NCBI GenBank assembly: GCA_022826645.1
Contig: JAJDUM010000017.1
Location: 156,223-220,222 of the forward strand
Direction: 5' to 3'
DNA from: Candidatus Poribacteria bacterium
Lineage (GTDB): Bacteria > Poribacteria > WGA-4E > PCPOR2b
Length of the DNA stretch: 64,000 bases
Shown one piece after another: positions 28,026-36,259 of the stretch (the first letter of the stretch is position 1; each line of letters opens with the position of its first letter). Below the pieces are notes generated by a model. It did no database searches and was not told where the DNA came from. It saw only the letters and a list, made by a program, of their open reading frames with translations. Both the position numbers and the translations under genes were made by a program.

Positions 28026-28634
28026 AACGCAAAGGCGCAAAGACGCATAAACTTTAAAATTCCTTGTGTCCTAACATCCTTGTGTGGAAATCAAAGAAGT
28101 TGTATTGAACTTTCACAAGTTATTCACTACACGATGTATACCATCTTTGACCATTCGCTCACCGAAATTGATTACCATGCCCAGTTTAAGATCGGTGAGT
28201 CGAAGATAGGTAAGCGTTTGCGCTTCAAACACGGTGTTATAATCCGACGTTGCTTTACATTCAATGATGACTTTACCATCGAGGAGCCAATCTATAAGCA
28301 ATGGTGTCGCCAAAATCTTGGATTTATAGGTAATTGGAACTTCCACCTGCCGAGCTACATGTAAGCCTGCATAAGATAGTTCCCATGCGAGTGCTTCCTC
28401 ATAGACGTTCTCGAGCAACCCAGCACCGCCAAGAGTGCGATGAACTTCAACCGCACAGAGAACAATTTTCCGGCTTATCTCATTTTCCGATAGGTCAGAA
28501 CGATGCCAGCGCATAAGTTCATTCATTTTCGATTTAATGAAGAAACGCGATGAAATTTTGACATAAACCTAAAGGTAGAGAGACGCAAGGTTGTAAAGGT
28601 TTCATAAATCCTCGCGTCCTTGCGACTTTGCGTT
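28026..28634. mobile_element. GxxExxY cassette bounded by 21-nt terminal inverted repeats
   Basis: The left end (28026-28046) begins AACGCAAAGGCGCAAAG, and the right end (28614-28634) is its inverted counterpart, ending GACTTTGCGTT; the two 21-mers match at 19 of 21 positions when one is reversed. Inside is a single gene (28113-28526, minus). Just inside or outside each end is a similar stretch ending GAAATCAAA, in direct orientation (28088-28095 and 28634-28643). The right end falls five bases from the stop codon of the TauD gene. No transposase is present, so it would be a non-autonomous element. Confidence 0.6.
28113..28526 (-). CDS. GxxExxY family protein
   Basis: A 137-residue protein of the family named for its G-x-x-E-x-x-Y motif, seen here as G-L-L-E-N-V-Y. 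It also carries I-E-C-K-A (the E-x-K pair) and D-W-L-L-D-G-K, an arrangement that recalls PD-(D/E)xK nuclease cores (D, then E-x-K), though activity is unproved for the family as far as I know. The gene is the only one in the TIR-bounded cassette. An antisense frame over the same bases is a shadow. The ribosome binding site is weak. A nuclease or nucleic-acid-linked role is inference. Confidence 0.85.
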   Translation of the reverse strand: MNELMRWHRSDLSENEISRKIVLCAVEVHRTLGGAGLLENVYEEALAWELSYAGLHVARQVEVPITYKSKILATPLLIDWLLDGKVIIECKATSDYNTVFEAQTLTYLRLTDLKLGMVINFGERMVKDGIHRVVNNL

Positions 28635-28638
28635 GAAA

Positions 28639-29499
28639 TCAAACAGGAACGGGTTTATCACCGCTGATTGTTGTTCGGTGCATGTGGCGCGGCGAATTTT
28701 CTCCGTAGTCCCTGATAGCATGATGAATTGTGCAGCGATTGTCCCAGAAGACCAGATCGTTCACCTGCCATCTGTGACGATAAATGAAGGCGGGTTGCGT
28801 GATGTGCTGGAAGAGGTACTCCAGCAGCGGTGCGCTCTCTTCCTCCGTCATATCGACAAAACAGGATGTAAAGCCGGGATTGATGAATAAGGCCTTACGC
28901 CCGGTGGTCGGATGGGTGCGGACGACTGGATGTTCGACGGGCGGTGTTTTTTTCTTCGCTGTATCATCGAGCCGAGCCTTAGCCCCTCGCTGCGAGAAAA
29001 AGCGTTTATCGGCATGACCGAAACTGTGAACTGCTCGCAGTTGTTCCAGCATCCGCTGGAGCCCTGATGAAAGTGTCTCATACGCGAGATACATGTTGGC
29101 GAACATTGTGTCACCGCCTATCTCAGGGATTCGCAGCGCATACATCATCGAACCCATCGCTGGCACGGGCATATAGCTTAGGTCCGAGTGCCAATAGGTG
29201 CCAGCGTATGGTCTGCCCTGTGGCTTTCCATCTTCAACGACGTTGGAAATCACATAGATTTCAGGGTACCCGTCCAGCAAAGCTTCAGATATGACATGCG
29301 TTTCAAGGGAACCAAATTGGCGGCTAAAACCGACGTGCTGCGCTGGCGTCAGATGCTGATCGCGGAAGACAAGCACACCGTGTTCTCCAACTGCCAGTCG
29401 AAGCGCTTTAAACACCTTTAATGGTACGGAATCCGAAAGATCTACACCTTCCACCACGGCTCCGACCGCCGGCGATATCTTCTGGACTGAGATTTGCAT
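28639..29499 (-). CDS. TauD/TfdA-family Fe(II)/2-oxoglutarate dioxygenase
   Basis: The 286-residue product has the TauD fold with its iron triad His104-x-Asp106 (Y-W-H-S-D-L-S-Y) and distal His260 in H-H-A-I-R-D-Y, and the 2-oxoglutarate-binding Arg275 in M-H-R-T-T-I-S-G. Family members oxidise taurine, 2,4-D, sulfonates, carnitine-like or other small carboxylates; none can be chosen here. It is the last gene of a minus-strand run (hydroxyacid dehydrogenase, aldo/keto reductase, enolase-superfamily enzyme, TauD) with 45-55 nt gaps. AGGAGATGCACAG precedes the ATG. Its stop codon abuts the GxxExxY cassette, so the cassette may have separated it from whatever once followed. Confidence 0.9.
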   Translation of the reverse strand: MQISVQKISPAVGAVVEGVDLSDSVPLKVFKALRLAVGEHGVLVFRDQHLTPAQHVGFSRQFGSLETHVISEALLDGYPEIYVISNVVEDGKPQGRPYAGTYWHSDLSYMPVPAMGSMMYALRIPEIGGDTMFANMYLAYETLSSGLQRMLEQLRAVHSFGHADKRFFSQRGAKARLDDTAKKKTPPVEHPVVRTHPTTGRKALFINPGFTSCFVDMTEEESAPLLEYLFQHITQPAFIYRHRWQVNDLVFWDNRCTIHHAIRDYGENSPRHMHRTTISGDKPVPV

Positions 29500-29554
29500 C
29501 TGTGCATCTCCTGCCTATGCGAAAAATGTGGAGGTAACATGATATTGTGTGGTT

Positions 29555-30721
29555 TCAAACCCATTCGGTTTCCTGCTTCGATTTCCATGTTGCACCACGG
29601 CTATAGCCTTCGGCCTCACGCCGAGCTACGGGCGGATTTGATCGCAACGCTTCTTCGTCCATCTCAATACCAATACCGGGTTCGGTTGGCACATCAAAAT
29701 ATCCCTCCTTCTGACGAGGGAATTCACCAACGACAACCTGATCAAACCACGGTGCATGACCACCTTCTTGGATCATGAAGTTACTTGTACAGACATCGAC
29801 CTGTATTGCCGCCATGGTGTTGATGGGACCGTAGGGATTGTGGGGTTGGAATCCGACATAGTATGCCTCAGCCATAGCAGCGATCTTCTTCAGTTCGGAA
29901 ATCCCACCCGCATGGCACACATCCGGCTGGATCAGTGCCACAACCTGCTTTTCAAGTAGTTCGACAAACCCCCACTTGGTGTAGAGTCTTTCTCCCGTTG
30001 CAAGCGGGATATTTACAGCTTCTGCAACTTTCACCATGGCATCAACATTTTGGGGCGGGACCGGCTCCTCATAGACGTAGGGCCTAAACTCCTCCAAGGC
30101 ATGACCAATTCGGATTGCAGACGATGGCGACAACCTTCCGTGCACCTCGACCAATAGTTCGACATCGTCTCCAACCGCTTCGCGCACCGCTTTTACTTTG
30201 GCGATAGCATCCCGCTCTGCCTCAGAACTGATGAACAATCCTTGATGCCCGAAAGGGTCACCCTTTAATGCGGTCAGACCCGTATCAACCTGACGCAGGG
30301 CATGTTCGACAGCAAGTTCAGGGGTTTGGCCATCGAAGCGGCCGTACGTCCAGATCCGATCGCGCATTTGCCCTCCGAGCAGCTGCCATACCGGTGCATC
30401 AAATGCCTTGCCTTTGATGTCCCAAAGGGCGATTTCTATCCCACTGATCGCCGCCATCTGGATTACGCCGCCGCGGACATTGTGATAGAGGTGATAGAGC
30501 CGCTGCCAGTGCTCCTCGATCCGAAATGGATCTTTGCCAACCAATGTTGCTCCGATCTCTTCCACAACATTCGCGACAGACAGGGGACCGCATGTTGACT
30601 CGCCCCATCCCACAATGCCCTCATCGGTCGAAATCTTGACGTAGACGTAGTTACTTCGTGTGCCGCGCATATTGGTTGTCGGCGACGCACTGGGGACTGC
30701 CTCAACGCTCGTTATTTTCAT
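29555..30721 (-). CDS. Galactonate dehydratase-like enolase-superfamily enzyme
   Basis: The 388-residue protein resembles D-galactonate/D-gluconate/D-mannonate dehydratases. It shows K153-x-D155 (A-L-K-G-D), Glu192-x-His194 (V-E-V-H-G-R, where the His is the acid of the galactonate group), Glu218 (Y-E-E-P), Glu244 (A-T-G-E-R-L), Asp267 (Q-P-D) and His294 (Q-P-H-N-P-Y-G-P). Glu192 replaces the Asp that is commoner at the first metal site. AAGGAGAGG precedes the ATG. It lies inside the four-gene minus-strand run and would convert an acid sugar to a 2-keto-3-deoxy acid. Substrate is inferred from resemblance. Confidence 0.88.
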   Translation of the reverse strand: MKITSVEAVPSASPTTNMRGTRSNYVYVKISTDEGIVGWGESTCGPLSVANVVEEIGATLVGKDPFRIEEHWQRLYHLYHNVRGGVIQMAAISGIEIALWDIKGKAFDAPVWQLLGGQMRDRIWTYGRFDGQTPELAVEHALRQVDTGLTALKGDPFGHQGLFISSEAERDAIAKVKAVREAVGDDVELLVEVHGRLSPSSAIRIGHALEEFRPYVYEEPVPPQNVDAMVKVAEAVNIPLATGERLYTKWGFVELLEKQVVALIQPDVCHAGGISELKKIAAMAEAYYVGFQPHNPYGPINTMAAIQVDVCTSNFMIQEGGHAPWFDQVVVGEFPRQKEGYFDVPTEPGIGIEMDEEALRSNPPVARREAEGYSRGATWKSKQETEWV

Positions 30722-30766
30722 TCAAAACCTCTCCTTGTGTATTAATTTTCTAAATCGTGCGTTTGC

Positions 30767-31696
30767 TTAAGTCAATTGGAACCATCCATCATCTGCCTCT
30801 TCAAAGCGACGCTGCAGCGCGTCAACGGTTTCGGTTGGAATTGGGAGCTGGTGTGTAACCATTTCGATATTTGACGACAGATGCAAGGGATTATGAGTTC
30901 CGACGATTATCGTATCGACTTGGGGTTGAGCCAAGACAAATCCCAATGCCAGTAGGATAGGGTCTTCAGGTGCTTGTGGTAGCGGTCCCGTCCCTTCCAT
31001 AATCTGTGCACGCCGGAAGTATTCATCTGCGTACTCGTAGGGACTACGCCCTTTACCCCACGCACCATTCGCGACAGGCCGCTTGATAATAACGCCCATC
31101 CCCCGTGCTTCCGCCGCCTCAAACAATCCTTTGGTGCGGGCATGCTGCTCTACGAGGTTAAAACTGGTTTGAAGCGAATCGAACAGACCACTGTCTACCG
31201 CCCAACGGGCAGCTGCATTGTCTCCGCTGTAGCCGATAAAACGGGTCTTTCCCGCATCCCGCGCCTGCGCGAGTGCTTCGATAACCTCACCATTTTCTAA
31301 CACATCCACATCACAGGAGTGGAGTTGGACTATATCTAAATGGTCTGTCTGCAACCGGCGCAGACTTCGGTCGATACTCTCAGAAACTGCTGCGCCGGTC
31401 CACGATTTGTGCTCTGTCCACGGTGTGCCCCTATCACCGTCGTCTGTAGTGTGACCGCACTTCGTCGCCAAGATATACTCATCTCGCCGGTGTGCAACGG
31501 TTGCGCCGATTATCTCTTCCGTTCTGCCGTAACAGGCAGCGGTATCGAGGAAATTGATACCACCGTCGAGTGCGGCATTTAGCACGCGGTCTGCCTCCTC
31601 AACGACTTTGGATCTCTCTTGACGAGAAATCTCGGCAAGCCCCAGACCGAGGCGGGTAATTTCGAGACCTGTATTGCCAAAATCTGTCGTTTTCAT
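30767..31696 (-). CDS. Aldo/keto reductase
   Basis: A 309-residue TIM-barrel NADP-dependent oxidoreductase. The catalytic tetrad is complete: Asp51 and Tyr56 (F-L-D-T-A-A-C-Y-G), Lys79 (L-A-T-K-C) and His126 (V-Q-L-H-S). The C-terminal part has the I-I-V-G-T-H-N-P cofactor segment. Enzymes of this type reduce aldehydes, ketoses or lactone/inosose carbonyls, or run in reverse as sugar dehydrogenases. AGGAGTGAGAT precedes the ATG. It sits between a 2-hydroxyacid dehydrogenase (54 nt away) and a galactonate dehydratase-like gene (45 nt), so an oxidative sugar pathway is plausible. Confidence 0.91.
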   Translation of the reverse strand: MKTTDFGNTGLEITRLGLGLAEISRQERSKVVEEADRVLNAALDGGINFLDTAACYGRTEEIIGATVAHRRDEYILATKCGHTTDDGDRGTPWTEHKSWTGAAVSESIDRSLRRLQTDHLDIVQLHSCDVDVLENGEVIEALAQARDAGKTRFIGYSGDNAAARWAVDSGLFDSLQTSFNLVEQHARTKGLFEAAEARGMGVIIKRPVANGAWGKGRSPYEYADEYFRRAQIMEGTGPLPQAPEDPILLALGFVLAQPQVDTIIVGTHNPLHLSSNIEMVTHQLPIPTETVDALQRRFEEADDGWFQLT

Positions 31697-31750
31697 ATCT
31701 CACTCCTGATATCATGCGCGGCTGTCAGGAACGCAGATCTGCGTTCGTTA

Positions 31751-32704
31751 CTAAAATCCGGCCTGCTTGTCACACACATAGAGGAACGGCTCACCCGCGA
31801 GAAAACGCCGGAGATTTTCCTTGAAAATCTGACGACGTCCCTCCCACATCTCAGCCGTCAACGCGGAAGCGTGAGGCGATATAATGACATTCTCCATATC
31901 CCATAACGGACTATCATCTGGCAGCGGTTCCACCGCAGTAACATCCAATCCTGCACCCGCGATGCGATCGGAGCGCAACCCTTCTATCAGTGCCTCTTCG
32001 TCCAAGATGCCACCCCGCGAGATTGCTATGACATACGCACCCGGCTTAATCAGCTCGAGGAGGCCGCGATCAATCAACCCCTCCGTTTCCGGTGTGAACG
32101 GCGCGGTGATAACAAACCAGTCGGACATCTGGAGCAGTTCGTCCAGCCTGTCGAGCCCCCAGACATCTTTCACTTCCGGCGGTGCCGGCATCGGGTGCGC
32201 GTCAACTGCATAGACTTCCATGCCGAAGCCGTAACCCCGCCGTGCGACCGCCCTCCCGATGCCACCGAGCGCGAGGATACCCAAGGTACTACCATCGAGT
32301 TCGAGAACCCGCTCATCATATTTCGCGGTATCCCAATGGTGCGCTTTTTGGTCTTCCCACTGCTCACGTAAACAGTGTGCAAAGGTCAATATCATGCCAA
32401 AGGCATGATCAGCCATTGGGTTGGCGTGAGGTCCTCGTGCATTGGTCAGGATGACATCACTATCTCTCAGTTCAGGTGTCGACACAATTTTGTCAACGCC
32501 GGTTCCCGGACACTGGATCCACAGGAGTTTTTGGGCTGCGAGAAAAACCTCACGTGACGGGTCTCCACAAAAGATATCTGCGTCTCGAATGAGCTCTATC
32601 TCTTCTTCCAAGGTTGCAGCTCGGTGAAAGGTTACGTCCGGAAAGGTGGTACGAAGTTCGCTCAGAAACTGCTCTGTCGCTTTAGCAGACATTACAACTT
32701 TCAT
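31751..32704 (-). CDS. D-isomer specific 2-hydroxyacid dehydrogenase
   Basis: A 317-residue NAD(P)-dependent dehydrogenase of the D-2-hydroxyacid family. The Rossmann loop is L-G-G-I-G-R (about residues 146-151), and the catalytic triad is Arg230 (I-S-R-G-G), Glu259 (A-V-E-P) and His278 (S-P-H-A-S). It would interconvert a 2-keto acid and its D-2-hydroxy acid, for example glyoxylate/glycolate or a sugar-derived keto acid. It is the first gene of the four-gene minus-strand run. GAGGTAATAACAG precedes the ATG. Upstream lies a 440-bp spacer shared with a divergent enolase-superfamily gene, which may carry promoters for both. Confidence 0.9.
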   Translation of the reverse strand: MKVVMSAKATEQFLSELRTTFPDVTFHRAATLEEEIELIRDADIFCGDPSREVFLAAQKLLWIQCPGTGVDKIVSTPELRDSDVILTNARGPHANPMADHAFGMILTFAHCLREQWEDQKAHHWDTAKYDERVLELDGSTLGILALGGIGRAVARRGYGFGMEVYAVDAHPMPAPPEVKDVWGLDRLDELLQMSDWFVITAPFTPETEGLIDRGLLELIKPGAYVIAISRGGILDEEALIEGLRSDRIAGAGLDVTAVEPLPDDSPLWDMENVIISPHASALTAEMWEGRRQIFKENLRRFLAGEPFLYVCDKQAGF

Positions 32705-33144
32705 CTGTTATTACCTCTATTCTTAGGACTTACCTATTTCAGCACAGCTGGGGCGGGGCAAGATGCCCCGCCTACGGCTGGCTGCGTAAATCCTATTCTA
32801 AAAGATCAGGTGCTGAACATGCTTTGTTCAGTATTTCATATCGAAAGCATTGCACGGTGCAACGCTGATATCGAATCAATAGTCGATTTAATATTTCGAG
32901 AAAATATTGCTTAACTTTGCGTCATATTCTATCATAAAGTCTCGTACCCTCAACATCAAAAAGTGGAGAACCTAGGAAAATTGTAGCGGAACCCAGAAAC
33001 AACTGAACTTGAGTGGAGGCCCATGGTCTTAAGTGATACTCATTAGAACTCCGCTCTGTTGTGTTTTCCGCCACACTGTTCAAGATAGATTATAACCGAC
33101 AATAGAAATTGCACGTCAAAACCCTGATTTAAGGAGGAACTGCA
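32705..33144. other. Divergent intergenic region with a MITE-like repeat
   Basis: No supported gene in 440 bp. It contains the TAGGACTTAC-ended repeat at 32724-32795, then an imperfect long hairpin at 32839-32872 (outer ATATC/GATAT, inner TTGCA/TGCAA around CGG). The right end supplies AAGGAGGAAC for the next gene. Promoters for both flanking genes should lie here; none was identified with confidence. Confidence 0.55.
32724..32795. mobile_element. MITE-like element, 72 bp (reverse-oriented relative of 41127-41237)
   Basis: The ends TAGGACTTAC (32724-32733) and GTAAATCCTA (32786-32795) are inverted repeats with one mismatch. The centre is CGGGGCA-AGA-TGCCCCG (32754-32770), a perfect 7-bp hairpin. 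Read in reverse complement, almost the whole element lines up with the left part of the element at 41127. No coding sequence. Confidence 0.7.
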
Positions 33145-34239
33145 ATGCGTATCACCGGCGTAGACCCCTTTGTTGTAAGAGTGCCAATTGAAGGACGAGA
33201 TGAACCCGCAACAGGCGACTGGATTATGGTCCTTGTACACACCGATGTAGGTTTAACTGGTATTGGGCGTGGTGGAAGCGTTGAGGTTATTTCGCAAGAA
33301 TTGGCCCCTGTGCTCCTCGGGCAGGATCCACGACGGACAGCACTGCTTTGGGAACGGATGTACGAAACGGCGTGGCGTTTTGGCGGTCCAGGTAATGCCG
33401 CGATGGTATCCATCGGAGCGCTCGATGTTGCTCTGTGGGATATTTGCGGAAAGGCTTGTGGTCAACCTGTGTGGCGACTCTTGGGTGGCTATCGGGACCG
33501 AGTTCCTGCTTACGCGGACGGCTCTGGATACGTTGCCGAGGTCGACCAATCTCCCGAAGCAATAGCAGCTCTGGTCAAGAAGCACGCTGACCTCGGTTAC
33601 GATGCGATGAAGATACACATGTACGAAGCCAAAAGCCCGGAGGAGATTGTAGAGCGGGTGCGTTGTGCGCGAGAGTTGGTTGGTATGGAGAAGAAACTGA
33701 TGGTAGACCTGCACCGCGGATGGGATGGAAAAACGGCTGTAGAGATCGCACAGCAACTTGAGCCTTATAACCTCTATTGGATAGAGGAACCGGTGCGCGG
33801 CGACGATGAGGCGGTCTATTTGCGCATGGTACAGGAGGCGACGAGTGCTATTGTCGCAGGTGGGGAGAGTGTAGGCACTCTTTACGGCATCAGACCGTTT
33901 ATCACAGAAGGTGCTCTCCAACTAATACAGACCGACATCTTGATAGGGGGCGGTTTCACTGGGTTAATGCGTATTGCAGCGCTGTGCCACGCATATCACC
34001 TACCCGTTTCTCCTCATGGCGCACAGTTTCCAGACATCAACTGCCATTTCGCTGCGGCGGTGCCGAACGGTTCAATTGTGTCCGCCTATCCTGACTGCGA
34101 ACCGAGTGAGATTTGGTCGAAGCTGTATGATCCGCCTTTCCGAGTGGTTGATGGGTACATAAACATGACGGATCGGCCCGGGCTGGGGCTTACGCTGAAC
34201 GAGGACTTCATCGGTCAGCACCGGCTGCACGCGTCGTAA
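33145..34239 (+). CDS. Mandelate racemase/enolase-superfamily enzyme
   Basis: A 364-residue member of the mandelate racemase subgroup. Active-site residues: Lys156-x-His158 (M-K-I-H-M), Asp188 (M-V-D-L-H), Glu214/215 (I-E-E-P), Glu241 (A-G-G-E-S), Asp264 (Q-T-D) and His291 (S-P-H-G). The K-x-H in place of K-x-K and the D-L-H at the first metal site are reminiscent of acid-sugar dehydratases. AAGGAGGAAC precedes the ATG. It is divergent from the hydroxyacid dehydrogenase operon, which itself contains another dehydratase. The substrate is probably a sugar acid; which one is unknown. Confidence 0.9.
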   Translation: MRITGVDPFVVRVPIEGRDEPATGDWIMVLVHTDVGLTGIGRGGSVEVISQELAPVLLGQDPRRTALLWERMYETAWRFGGPGNAAMVSIGALDVALWDICGKACGQPVWRLLGGYRDRVPAYADGSGYVAEVDQSPEAIAALVKKHADLGYDAMKIHMYEAKSPEEIVERVRCARELVGMEKKLMVDLHRGWDGKTAVEIAQQLEPYNLYWIEEPVRGDDEAVYLRMVQEATSAIVAGGESVGTLYGIRPFITEGALQLIQTDILIGGGFTGLMRIAALCHAYHLPVSPHGAQFPDINCHFAAAVPNGSIVSAYPDCEPSEIWSKLYDPPFRVVDGYINMTDRPGLGLTLNEDFIGQHRLHAS

Positions 34240-34319
34240 TATGCGACCGAATGGGTTGATCGTGATGTCCCCATTTTATAGGCTGATATGGATTTTCCTA
34301 TGGACCGCACGGTAGGAAT

Positions 34320-34360
34320 AAAAAAAGCCAAGCCGCATCAATAATTCAATGCGGCTTGGC
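34320..34360 (-). terminator. Rho-independent terminator (minus strand)
   Basis: The arms GCCAAGCCGCAT (34327-34338) and ATGCGGCTTGGC (34349-34360) are a perfect 12-bp stem with a 10-nt loop. On the minus strand the stem is followed by seven T (complement of A 34320-34326). It would end transcripts of the beta-barrel gene whose stop lies 290 nt upstream. On the plus strand there is no T-run. Confidence 0.88.
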
Positions 34361-34388
34361 ACTGGGTGATTCTCATCAACTTTTATAG

Positions 34389-34504
34389 TACTAAACAAGG
34401 AGTAGTTGAAACTGCGTACTCTGGATTTAACGAATCTGTAAGAATACAGTTTCATCAAATTTCGAGGGTCGCATCAACTATGTGATACTAAACAAGGAGT
34501 GGTT
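34389..34504 (+). repeat. Pair of 19-bp direct repeats
   Basis: TACTAAACAAGGAGTAGTT at 34389-34407 recurs at 34486-34504 with a single change. The period is 97 bp. Two shorter GGTTAAAGTWACT copies overlap or follow the second one. No palindrome is obvious. Function unknown; only two copies, so not a CRISPR. Confidence 0.6.
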
Positions 34505-34651
34505 AAAGTAACTCTGCCAACCAAATGGTTAAAGTTACTTCATCTACCTTAACGCTGTTTGACAACCGAGGTTACATTAATCTTCTCTGTGTCTCGAACA
34601 GTTGGAGGTCCCAAATCCTATAGCGAGACTCCGATCACACTACCCCAACAA

Positions 34652-35875
34652 TTAGTAGGTTCCTTGCAGGGTTAGTGATACAATATTATGGGTGTAGTTC
34701 AGAAAGTCGAAGATTTCGCTGCCCTCATTCGTATCGTTGCGTGTGAGTTGATAATCCACAAGGAGCGCAAGCGAACTGCGGACCTGCCAGTTGATCTGTA
34801 AATTCAGACCATACTGATTATCCTGCCGCTTCTCCCCAGCCGTACTGCCAGTCCCCTCGGTCCCCCGTACACGACGGCCTCCGAAATTAATACCCAACCG
34901 CGATAAACGTAGACGCGCCCAACTTTCGCCGCCAATTTTGTAAAACGCTCCAATCGCCGCCTCAATCGTAGAAAAATCGTAGAAATCTACATTCGAGTTG
35001 CTTAGAAGTAGATTTAACTCCTGCTGTAAAAGGATTCGATTCACTGGAATTTGGATTAATTTTCCCGACACCAGGTTCCGCAGATCGGTTCGAGATTCGG
35101 CCTGCCCAATCCCGGTGATACCCAACAACAGGTTATTTAGGTTATCCTCGTAGCTTTCCTGTTCAACTGAGTACTCCAATTTTGCTAATAGCCCCTTGAG
35201 AATGCCCAGTTGCATTCGCGCGCGTGCTTGATGCATTGTCGAGCCAACAAGCAAGAAATCTGCACGCCGGGTCTGGTCATCATCAAAACGGTTGATGTAG
35301 AGATTATATTCCAACAGTTTGCCAAAACGAAAGCCGATTTGCCGTTGAAGATTGTCAAAGGCGTCGTCGCTTCGATCTAATCGCCGTAACTGGTGCGACA
35401 GGCTTAAGGTCGGGAATCGCTCTGTGGGGCGGACACTGAGTTCCGTCAAGAAGAGATCCGTGAAGGCATCGAAATCGTTGAGCTTTCCGTTCTCACCGAT
35501 ATAGTTTTCCAACTGTGGATAGTATTGCAGCGTCATCCCAAAACGCTTCCCCAGTGGCAACGTCCCTTGAAGATTGACGCCAGCGGTGTTAATTACTCCC
35601 CTGAGCTGGGGGTCTTCACGTTTAGCCAGGCTGCTTGTATTCGGGTCAATACTCAGTCCGAACTCGACGTGGTTGTTATAGATGTTGCTCACCTGATAAT
35701 CAACCGTGAGGTCAGACTCAAAGGCTGCCGGCGCTTCTGTATCCTGTTGGAATAGTTCCTGACCGTATTCCCGTTGGAGTTGCGCGAATGAGAGCGTAGT
35801 CTCAGTTAGCAACAGCGCGATTACGCAGATGTAGTAGGTTAGCTTGAGTGGAAATTGAGGATGCCGTTGTTGCAA
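34652..35875 (-). CDS. Putative outer-membrane beta-barrel protein
   Basis: I do not recognise the family. From TTG at 35875 the protein has 407 residues: a Sec signal (hydrophobic stretch ending near L-S-F-A-Q), then alternating beta-strand-like segments rich in Tyr, Leu, Arg and Asp, and a C-terminus N-I-V-S-L-T-L-Q-G-T-Y ending in Tyr, the aromatic ending recognised by the BAM complex. The TTG start is chosen because CGGAGGAAAG lies five bases upstream; in-frame alternatives further up would put extra residues before the signal peptide. It is probably a barrel of about 18 or more strands. A small lipoprotein gene lies about 90 nt upstream. Confidence 0.72.
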   Translation of the reverse strand: MQQRHPQFPLKLTYYICVIALLLTETTLSFAQLQREYGQELFQQDTEAPAAFESDLTVDYQVSNIYNNHVEFGLSIDPNTSSLAKREDPQLRGVINTAGVNLQGTLPLGKRFGMTLQYYPQLENYIGENGKLNDFDAFTDLFLTELSVRPTERFPTLSLSHQLRRLDRSDDAFDNLQRQIGFRFGKLLEYNLYINRFDDDQTRRADFLLVGSTMHQARARMQLGILKGLLAKLEYSVEQESYEDNLNNLLLGITGIGQAESRTDLRNLVSGKLIQIPVNRILLQQELNLLLSNSNVDFYDFSTIEAAIGAFYKIGGESWARLRLSRLGINFGGRRVRGTEGTGSTAGEKRQDNQYGLNLQINWQVRSSLALLVDYQLTRNDTNEGSEIFDFLNYTHNIVSLTLQGTY

Positions 35876-35962
35876 TTTTTCTTTCCTCCGAAAAAATAGG
35901 GGCACGGTTCCCAAGATGGTTTTGTGGGATATCGTACCCCTATTCTAAGAATCAAGTAATTT

Positions 35963-36202
35963 TCAGTAGATTATGCAGGCTCCACCCGCACAGATGCTGC
36001 CTGCTTTTTTCGTGACATCGCCCGCAACTGTATTTGCTTCACTCGCTTCAAAATCTGCAAGGATGTCAGCTGTTTCGTTCGCCGCTGTGGACAGTCCAAT
36101 CTGCAATTGCCCACTTGGCGTAAAGGTGGTGACGCAACCGGAGAAACCGATTGATCCCAAAAGTATCACTGAGATCGCACAACCCAACCAAAATGTTTTC
36201 AT
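35963..36202 (-). CDS. Small lipoprotein
   Basis: A 79-residue protein with a type II signal peptide: basic start M-K-T, hydrophobic core, then F-S-G-C with lipidated Cys23. The mature ~57 residues are rich in Ala, Thr and Asp and end C-A-G-G-A-C-I-I-Y, with two more cysteines (S-I-C-A-G-G-A-C) that could form a disulfide. No family recognised. GAGGAGCAGCGTC precedes the ATG. It lies between a DUF362 gene and the beta-barrel gene on the same strand and may be co-transcribed with the barrel. Confidence 0.72.
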   Translation of the reverse strand: MKTFWLGCAISVILLGSIGFSGCVTTFTPSGQLQIGLSTAANETADILADFEASEANTVAGDVTKKAGSICAGGACIIY

Positions 36203-36259
36203 GACGCTGCTCCTCTTTTATCTCGAATGCGACACAATTCTGTCGCTTCGCTCGACCTA

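Larger units (their letters stand above)
34240..34651. other. Intergenic region with minus-strand terminator and direct repeats
   Basis: No supported gene in about 410 bp. It holds the terminator at 34320-34360, and the 19-mer TACTAAACAAGGAGTRGTT twice (34389-34407 and 34486-34504; 97 bp apart). GGTTAAAGTWACT also occurs twice (34501-34513 and 34527-34539). The part between the terminator and the barrel gene would be a long 3' UTR of that gene or a small RNA. Confidence 0.6.

Noticed and set aside
28080..28364. Plus-strand frame opposite the GxxExxY gene
   Set aside because: It has no ribosome binding site or domain and overlaps a gene with a clear family motif on the other strand.
33253..33921. 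222-codon minus-strand frame inside an enolase-superfamily gene
   Set aside because: Antisense shadow; the plus strand carries all active-site residues.
34389..34504. Direct repeats as a CRISPR array
   Set aside because: Only two copies of 19 bp with a 97-bp gap, no regular spacers and no cas genes.
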